Positions 58,746-64,000 of a stretch of DNA of 64,000 bases are shown here, in pieces (within the stretch, counting starts at the first letter, position 1; every line of letters begins with the position of its first letter). Position numbers and translations under genes: made by a program. The notes beneath the pieces are model-generated. The model ran no database searches. It saw only the letters and a program-made list of their open reading frames with translations, and was not told the origin of the DNA. The DNA comes from Streptomyces cinnamoneus (lineage in GTDB: Bacteria; Actinomycetota; Actinomycetes; Streptomycetales; Streptomycetaceae), in contig NZ_BMVB01000010.1 in the NCBI RefSeq assembly GCF_014650495.1, positions 124,001 to 188,000 of the forward strand, written 5' to 3'.

Positions 58746-59176
58746 TGAAGCTTCCCCCCGTAAACGTGCATGTATTCCCCGTTTGAGCCTACATAGAGTT
58801 TTCATATACGCAGGCTCTCCACAATGGTATTTCAGGACACCCTCAATCCGGCATCCCTTTTCTGAGGGGCGTCGACGAATGCGTAGACGGTGTACGCATA
58901 AAGGTAGACGGCATACGCATAAAGCGGTCCGGGATCATCCGGATGGGCCGTAGAAAAATGCATCCCGGAAAGCCGGGCCGCCCGGCGGGTGCCGCCCTGT
59001 CACGGGGAAGTCCTCCGTGCTGCCGACCCGTACTCCATCGGTAGTACGGAAAAGCCCGTACCCAGGGACGACGACGAAGAGGGCCGTGGCAGGCATGGTT
59101 GGGGCATGGAGAACGAGGGGACCCGTCACAGACCCGAGCCGGACCGCGGCGGCGGAGGCGACTGCAGAGGCCGGTC
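58746..59176. promoter_or_regulatory. 431-bp divergent control region of the rebO operon
   Basis: This gap between rebO and the divergent transporter gene is AT-richer than its surroundings near rebO. It contains a 21-bp tandem repeat (58883-58903, 58904-58924, two differences) and TACGCAT boxes at 58893-58899 and 58914-58920, the first forming an inverted repeat with ATGCGTA at 58879-58885. A related ATACGCA is at 58806-58812. These are candidate activator or repressor sites for the four-gene operon. Nothing clear is seen in 58950-59176. Confidence 0.6.
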
Positions 59177-60160
59177 GTGAGCGCGCTCGTCGCATCGGTG
59201 CTGCTGTGCCTGGTGTCCGCAGTCTGCTACGCGGGTGCCGCCATCGTGCAGGAGCGCATTGCCGCAACGAGCGGAGACGGGGCGTACGCCCCCTTACGCC
59301 GGGCGGGTTGGTGGGCGGCGGTGGCGCTGACCGGCCTGGGCGCCGGACTGCACGTCGTGGCGCTGGCGTACGGGCCGCTGAGCCTCGTTCAGCCGCTGGG
59401 TGCGCTGACCATCGTCTTCGCGCTGCCCATGGCGGCGTGGTTCGTGCACCGCCCCGTCGGTGCGGCCGGCTGGCGCGGGGCGTTCCTCGCCACGGCGGGC
59501 CTGGCGGGGCTGCTGAGCCTGACGGGGTCGCCGAGTGAGGAATCCCTCGACGGCACCGAACGTCCCGTGATCGCGGCGGCGGTGCTGGGCGCCGTCGTCC
59601 TGCTGGCCGTTGCCGCCCGCTGGGTGCGCCGGCCGGTCGTGCGGGGCGTGGTGCTGGCCACGGCGGCCGGCGCCGCCTTCGGCATGGGCTCGGTCTTCAC
59701 CAAGGCCGTGGCCGACGACTGGACCGCGCACGACGCGGACCTCGTCTCCCTGCTGCCGAGCCTGGGCGTCATCGCGCTCCTGGCCTCGGCCGGCATGCTG
59801 CTCTCCCAGGCGTCCTACCGGGGCGCGGGCCTGGCCGCCCCGCTGGCGACGCTGACCGTGGTCAACCCCGTGGTGGCCGCGGCCGTCGGCATCGTGGCAC
59901 TGGGCGAGGCGTTCCGCTACGGTCTGGCCGGCGGCCTGCTGGCGGGCGCCGCGGGTGCGGTGGCGGCGGCCGGAGTGGTGACCCTGACACTGCAGAATGC
60001 GGCCAGGACCGCGGACCCGCACGCCCACGTGATGAACGCCCCCGGCACCGATGCGGTAGGCACCCCCGCAGCCGATGACGTAGCGACGCCCCGGGTGCCC
60101 GGCGCACGGCGGCCCGGCTCGTGTCTGGTTTCCACCCGTTCGGGCCCGAAGTCCGGCTGA
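59177..60160 (+). CDS. DMT-superfamily (EamA-like) membrane transporter
   Basis: The 327-residue protein has nine to ten hydrophobic helices in two similar halves: LCLVSAVCYAGAAIVQERIA at the start, YGPLSLVQPLGALTIVFALP and, in the second half, SYRGAGLAAPLATLTVVNPV then VAAAVGIVALGEAF. This is the DMT/EamA pattern. Codon 40 (59294-59296) is TTA, so it shares bldA dependence with monooxygenase 1, hinting at co-regulated export of the bisindole product. The GTG start follows AGAGG. Confidence 0.82.
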   Translation: MSALVASVLLCLVSAVCYAGAAIVQERIAATSGDGAYAPLRRAGWWAAVALTGLGAGLHVVALAYGPLSLVQPLGALTIVFALPMAAWFVHRPVGAAGWRGAFLATAGLAGLLSLTGSPSEESLDGTERPVIAAAVLGAVVLLAVAARWVRRPVVRGVVLATAAGAAFGMGSVFTKAVADDWTAHDADLVSLLPSLGVIALLASAGMLLSQASYRGAGLAAPLATLTVVNPVVAAAVGIVALGEAFRYGLAGGLLAGAAGAVAAAGVVTLTLQNAARTADPHAHVMNAPGTDAVGTPAADDVATPRVPGARRPGSCLVSTRSGPKSG

Positions 60161-60264
60161 ACGAGGGCCCGCAGCGGCCGATCGGGCCCGCCCGACGCGC
60201 CATGGCGCCCGCGGGGCGGGACGCGCCACCATGGTGATCCGGCCAACCCCCCGGAGGAGCCACC

Positions 60265-60765
60265 GTGGACTTCGACGTCGTCGTGGAGATCCCGCAAGGC
60301 AGCCGCAACAAGTACGAGATGGACCACGAGACGGGGCGCATCCGCCTCGACCGGATGCTGTTCACCTCCACCCGCTACCCCGCCGACTACGGCTACATCG
60401 ACGGCACGCTCGGCGCCGACGGCGACCCCCTCGACGCCCTCGTGCTGGCCGGCGACCCCACCTTCCCCGGCATCGTGATCCGCTGCCGTGCGATCGGCAT
60501 GTTCCGGATGCGCGACGAACAGGGAGAGGACGACAAGGTGTTGTGCGTGCCGTCCGGTGACCCCCGCCACGAGCACGTGCGCGACCTCAGACACCTGCCC
60601 GAGTTCGACCGGCTGGAGATCCAGCACTTCTTCGAGGTCTACAAGGCGCTCGAACCAGGCAAGTCCGTCGCCTCCGCCTGCTGGGCCGGCCGGGACGCCG
60701 CCCTTGCCGAGATCGTCGCCTCCCGCGTGCGTGCCGGACGGGCGGGCGAGAGCGCGCCCTGGTGA
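60265..60765 (+). CDS. ppa: Inorganic pyrophosphatase (family I)
   Basis: In the 166-residue protein VVVEIPQGSRNKYEMDHETG, YPADYGYIDGTLGADGDPLD and DEQGEDDKVLCVP hold the acidic metal ligands, including the DGDPLD signature of soluble family I pyrophosphatases. It hydrolyses pyrophosphate in the cytoplasm and is essential in most bacteria. GTG 60265 has GGAGGAG upstream. It stands 104 bp after the DMT gene and 36 bp before the membrane protein. Confidence 0.96.
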   Translation: MDFDVVVEIPQGSRNKYEMDHETGRIRLDRMLFTSTRYPADYGYIDGTLGADGDPLDALVLAGDPTFPGIVIRCRAIGMFRMRDEQGEDDKVLCVPSGDPRHEHVRDLRHLPEFDRLEIQHFFEVYKALEPGKSVASACWAGRDAALAEIVASRVRAGRAGESAPW

Positions 60766-60801
60766 CGCGGTGGCGGGCCCCTCGTGCGGTAGGACGGGGG
60801 C

Positions 60802-62286
60802 ATGGCAACGACCCGGACCCCCGCGCCCGCCGCCACCGGTGCCCCGCCCGCAGCCCGCCGCGCCGCTCCCCTGGTGGCCGTCGCCGTCGCCTTCGCGATC
60901 ATCCAACTGTGCTGCGCCGTCGCCCGCATGGACCTCGGCTGGGACGAGACCGTCTACCTCTCCCAGGTCGACCCCCGCAACCCCGCCGCCTACTTCAGCG
61001 CGCCCCGCTCACGCGGCATCACCTTCCTCGTCGCCCCCGTCGTCGCCGTCACCTCCTCGACCACCGTCCTGCGCGTGACGCTGGCGCTGCTCTCCTCGGC
61101 CGCCCTGTACGCCGCCTTCGCGGTCTGGAAGCCGCTGCTCGGCCCGGGCCGCGCCGCCCTCGCGGCCCTGCTCTTCGCCGGCCTGTGGATCACCGTGCTC
61201 AGCGGGCCCGAGGTCATGCCCAACCTCTGGGTGGCGCTCGCCTCCGTCGCCACCGTGGGCTGGTTCCTACGGGCCTGCACCGACGGTCCCGGCCGCCGCA
61301 GGGCCCTGGCGGCCCTCGCCGCCGCGCTCGCAGCCGTCGGCCTGCTGCGCGCCCCCGACGCCGGATGGCTCGCCCTGCCCCTGCTGGCCGCCTGTGCGAC
61401 CGTGCCGCCCCGGCGGCGCCCCGGCACCGTGGCCGCGGTCCTCGGCGGACTCGTGCTGGGCTGTGCGCAGTGGGTGGCCGAGGCGTACGCACGGTTCGGC
61501 GGCATCGGCCGGCGGCTGTCCGTCTCCAGCGGCACGGAGGGCGGCATGGGTGCGCACCCCGGTGCCGGGCTGCGGGCCGCCTACCGGGCCCTCAACGGCC
61601 CCCAGCTCTGCCGCCCTTGCCACATCGCGGGCCCCTCCCTCACCCACTCCCTGTGGTGGCTGCTGCTGCCCGCGCTCACCGCGGCGGCCTGCGTCCTCGC
61701 CGTCACCGGCCGCCGCCGCGCCGGGCCCGCGGCCGTCACCCTGCTGCCCGTGGCCTGCGCGCTCGCCCTCGCCGCGCCCTACCTGCTGCTGCTCGACTAC
61801 GCCGCGCCGCGCTTCCTGCTGCCCGCCTACGCCCTGCTCGCCCTGCCGGTGGCGGCCGCGGCGGCCGGGGCGGTCCGGGCCGTGCGCAGCGCCCGTGCCC
61901 GGCTCGCCGTGACCGCCCTGCTGACCGCCGTCCTGGGCGCGCACCTCACCGTGCAGTTCGAGGAATTGCGGGCGAACACCGCCGACGCCCGCGACACCAC
62001 CGTGCGTTACCGCCGCGCGGCAGGGGAACTGGGCCGCCTCGGCCTGACGGCCCCCTGCCTCGTCACCGGCCCGCGCGCGCAGCCCGTCGCCTACGAGGCG
62101 GGCTGCGCCTCCGCCCAGATCGCGGGCAACAACCGTTCGCACACTGCTGCCGACATCGTCCGCAGGGCCTCCCGTATCCCGACGGCACTTCTGTTCGACA
62201 CCAAGGACCCGTACCTGCCGTCCTATGCGCGCGCGTGGCATCCCCACGCCCTGCCGGGCACCGACTGGGTCGCGTACCTGCCCTGA
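60802..62286 (+). CDS. GT-C-type polytopic membrane protein
   Basis: The 494-residue protein has about 10-11 membrane helices. The first extracytoplasmic loop carries ARMDLGWDETVYLSQVDPRN, the acidic pair expected of GT-C glycosyltransferases that use lipid-linked sugars, followed by a helix-rich core and a soluble C-terminal domain (about residues 390-494). It is probably a mannosyl- or other polyprenyl-sugar-dependent transferase acting on the outer face. The acceptor is unknown. Its end is 16 bp from the convergent SsgA-like gene. Confidence 0.7.
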   Translation: MATTRTPAPAATGAPPAARRAAPLVAVAVAFAIIQLCCAVARMDLGWDETVYLSQVDPRNPAAYFSAPRSRGITFLVAPVVAVTSSTTVLRVTLALLSSAALYAAFAVWKPLLGPGRAALAALLFAGLWITVLSGPEVMPNLWVALASVATVGWFLRACTDGPGRRRALAALAAALAAVGLLRAPDAGWLALPLLAACATVPPRRRPGTVAAVLGGLVLGCAQWVAEAYARFGGIGRRLSVSSGTEGGMGAHPGAGLRAAYRALNGPQLCRPCHIAGPSLTHSLWWLLLPALTAAACVLAVTGRRRAGPAAVTLLPVACALALAAPYLLLLDYAAPRFLLPAYALLALPVAAAAAGAVRAVRSARARLAVTALLTAVLGAHLTVQFEELRANTADARDTTVRYRRAAGELGRLGLTAPCLVTGPRAQPVAYEAGCASAQIAGNNRSHTAADIVRRASRIPTALLFDTKDPYLPSYARAWHPHALPGTDWVAYLP

Positions 62287-62302
62287 GCCCGAAGCCCCGG
62301 CC

Positions 62303-62716
62303 TCACGCCTGCCGCAGCAGCGCGGCCAGGTCGCTGTCGACGTCGAGCTGGCCGCCCTCGCCGCCCGCCGGGACCAGGGCGTACGAGCGCGCCAGGAACG
62401 AGCGCAGCTCCGGGGTGTCGATCTGCACCATGGCGACCCCCTCCCGGGCGTGGAACTCCAGCACCGTGCGGTGCGGCCCGCAGGGCCAGACCCGCACGTC
62501 GCCGCCGCCCGCGGAACGCAGCAGTCCGCGCGCCAGCAGGTCGCGTGCGAAGGCCCATTCGACCTCGGCGCCGTCGAGGGAGGCCGCCGGCGGGAAGGCG
62601 ATGCGGACGGCGAAGGGGTCGGTGCGCTCGTAGCGCAGGTGCGCGGGGACCGCCCGGGACGGCGGAGCCGACGCGATGATCCGTGCCTGGACAGGCTGTT
62701 CGATGACAGTGGACAA
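62303..62716 (-). CDS. SsgA-family sporulation/cell division regulator
   Basis: In the 137-residue protein HLRYERTDPFAVRIAFPPAA, WAFARDLLARGL and VRVWPCGPHRTVLEFHAREG are the conserved blocks of SsgA-like proteins, which localise septum-site and sporulation factors such as SsgB/FtsZ in streptomycetes. The start is TTG 62716, supported by GGGAG 8 bases upstream. Three CTTCTTCGA repeats lie in its leader. Which SALP member it is cannot be settled by eye. Its presence strongly supports a sporulating actinomycete. Confidence 0.92.
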   Translation of the reverse strand: MSTVIEQPVQARIIASAPPSRAVPAHLRYERTDPFAVRIAFPPAASLDGAEVEWAFARDLLARGLLRSAGGGDVRVWPCGPHRTVLEFHAREGVAMVQIDTPELRSFLARSYALVPAGGEGGQLDVDSDLAALLRQA

Positions 62717-62800
62717 CGCCAGCTCCCTTGCGATTGTTTTCCGGGTGGTGCGCTTCCGTACCGCGTGCGGCGTGTGCTGCTACGACTTCGACCGCTGCTA

Positions 62801-62827
62801 CTTCTTCGACTTCTTCGACTTCTTCGA
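62801..62827 (-). repeat. 9-bp tandem repeat (CTTCTTCGA) x3
   Basis: Three exact copies lie 85 bp upstream of the SsgA-like start. On the minus strand they read TCGAAGAAG, AT-rich against the local background. They may affect promoter spacing. Confidence 0.85.
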
Positions 62828-62962
62828 CGGGTGAGACGGTCGATCGATCGCGGTAGTGCACATGAATCCAGCGTGAGCTGCGTCACTGCCCTTGAGAAAG
62901 AAGACATTTGCCTTCGAGGTCTATGAACTCGAAGGAATATGGCCAAGTATGGGCGGAACCGC

Positions 62963-64000
62963 TCAACGAGCGACCGGCAGTACCGCCAGTACCTCCCAAC
63001 CGCCCCCGCCGGCCGGGCCGGCCGTCAGGGAACCGCCGATGGCCTTCGTGCGCTCGCCGAGGCCGACGAGTCCCAGCCCGCCGCCGTCCGCGGGGGAGCG
63101 CGGACCGGGCGGGTGCGCACGATCACCGTCGTTGTGAACGGACACGAAGAGCCTTTCCCCGGAACGCCGCAGAGTCACCTCCACGGCGTGGGCGGCGGGA
63201 CTGTGCCGGGCCACGTTGGCCAGCCCCTCGCCGACGATGCGGTGCACGGACGCCGCCAGCTCCGGGGCGAGTCCCGCACCGAAGCCGGGGTGGACGTCCA
63301 GCGTGACGCGCGTGCCCGGGTGGGCGGCGCGGAAGCCGTCGACCAGGTCGGCCGTGCGGTCCAGCCCCGGCAGCGGCCCGCGGTGCGCCCGGTCCTGCCG
63401 CAGCACCGCCAGCAGCCGCCGGGCGGAGGTCATCGCCTCGTCGCCCGCCTCCTGGATGTCGCGCAGCGACGCCGCCACGCGCTCGTCCTGCGCCAGCGAG
63501 CCGGTGGCCTTGGCCAGCAGGGTCATCGCGGCCACGTGGTGGGCGACGAAGTCGTGGAGCTCGCCCGCCAGCTCCCGCCGTTCGGCGTCACGGGCCGCGG
63601 CCACCGCCCGGGCGCGCTCGACGTCGCGGTGGCGCAGGCACAGGCCCAGCGCCGTCACCCCCGTGACCGCGAGCGCGTAGGCGACCACCGTGGTGCTCAG
63701 CGCCTGCGCGTCCCGCGCGGGCGCGGCCGCCACACCCACGGCCAGCGCGGCGCCCAGCGGCACCGCCGCCCGCACGGGGACGCGCCAGGCGACGAAGCCC
63801 AGCAGCACCAGCAGGGCGGCGCTCTCGGTGAGCCCCCGGGCGGGCACGGGCCGCCCGGCCGCCAGCAGACAGCCGGTCGCCGACCAGGACACCGCCACCG
63901 CTGCCGCCGCCCGCGTGGCCAGCCGGCCCCACGGCAGGAGGCAGGCCGCCACCAGCAGCCCGGCCACCCACACCACCCACGACGCGTGGTGGCCGCCCGG
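62963..64000 (-). CDS. Two-component sensor histidine kinase (NarL-partner type), 5' end outside window
   Basis: At least 345 residues are visible and the frame is open to the right edge. The N-terminal part has five to six hydrophobic helices. RRELAGELHDFVAHHVAAMT is the HisKA_3 dimerisation/phosphoacceptor box (His in ELHDFV), followed by the HATPase domain with VGEGLANVARHSPAA (N box) and GGGLGLVGLGERTKAIGGSL (G2). This is the class of kinase paired with LuxR-type response regulators. The partner regulator, usually downstream, is not seen here on the visible side. The signal sensed is unknown. Confidence 0.9.
   Translation of the reverse strand, partial: PGGHHASWVVWVAGLLVAACLLPWGRLATRAAAAVAVSWSATGCLLAAGRPVPARGLTESAALLVLLGFVAWRVPVRAAVPLGAALAVGVAAAPARDAQALSTTVVAYALAVTGVTALGLCLRHRDVERARAVAAARDAERRELAGELHDFVAHHVAAMTLLAKATGSLAQDERVAASLRDIQEAGDEAMTSARRLLAVLRQDRAHRGPLPGLDRTADLVDGFRAAHPGTRVTLDVHPGFGAGLAPELAASVHRIVGEGLANVARHSPAAHAVEVTLRRSGERLFVSVHNDGDRAHPPGPRSPADGGGLGLVGLGERTKAIGGSLTAGPAGGGGWEVLAVLPVAR

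Noticed and set aside
47797..59176. Rebeccamycin or staurosporine cluster
   Set aside because: No halogenase, glycosyltransferase, sugar biosynthesis or methyltransferase gene is present next to the O-D-C-P core.
58935..59267. 110-residue minus-strand open frame upstream of the DMT gene
   Set aside because: Mostly Arg/Ala-rich, overlaps the DMT start on the opposite strand and lacks a ribosome binding site or motif.

Overview
The window is chromosomal DNA from an actinomycete, most likely Streptomyces or a close relative. GC content and third-position G+C are very high, and ATGA/GTGA stop-start overlaps and GTG/TTG starts are common. An SsgA-family sporulation gene, paired crcB genes and rare TTA leucine codons are further streptomycete hallmarks. 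I count about 56 protein genes and one tRNA, and I see no insertion sequence, prophage or CRISPR array.

Layout. 1-11580 is mixed housekeeping and accessory DNA: two MBL-fold hydrolases, a seven-bladed RCC1-like protein, a DedA-type membrane protein, a holin-like/phosphodiesterase fusion, an amino-acid/polyamine permease, an SDR with its TetR regulator, a crcB pair, a LuxR-type regulator and a CYTH protein. 11933-25918 is a run of 16 co-directional, mostly overlapping genes that reads as an unassigned purine-nucleoside-type biosynthetic or modification cluster. It contains a SAICAR-synthetase paralogue coupled to an SDR, a degenerate SAH-hydrolase-like protein, a NUDIX hydrolase, a HAD phosphatase, a shortened Gfo/Idh-type oxidoreductase, MFS and CPA2 transporters, an MTA phosphorylase and an adenine phosphoribosyltransferase. 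A 22-bp perfect hairpin lies before it and a strong terminator (26009-26040) after it.

26091-47428 is mixed metabolic DNA, much of it regulator/enzyme pairs with visible operator candidates: SnoaL/XRE, Tat flavoprotein/pterin dehydratase, LysR/SBF transporter and MarR/quinone reductase. It also holds a sialidase, an orphan GTPase-associated (GAP1) protein behind an 848-bp repeat-rich region, fdhD, an aldehyde dehydrogenase and a DUF2254 membrane protein.

47535-58745 begins with tRNA-Leu(GAG) and holds a compact bisindole cluster. A four-gene operon in the order rebO-rebD-rebC-rebP (L-Trp oxidase, chromopyrrolic acid synthase, FAD monooxygenase, P450) faces two tandem FAD monooxygenases, the first with a TTA codon. 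This gene set resembles the core of indolotryptoline clusters without halogenase, methyltransferase or glycosyltransferase. 59177-64000 holds a DMT-family transporter (TTA codon), ppa, a GT-C-like membrane protein, an SsgA-like gene and a truncated sensor kinase.

Functional assignments come from reading motifs and gene order. No database search was run, and pathway products are inferences.
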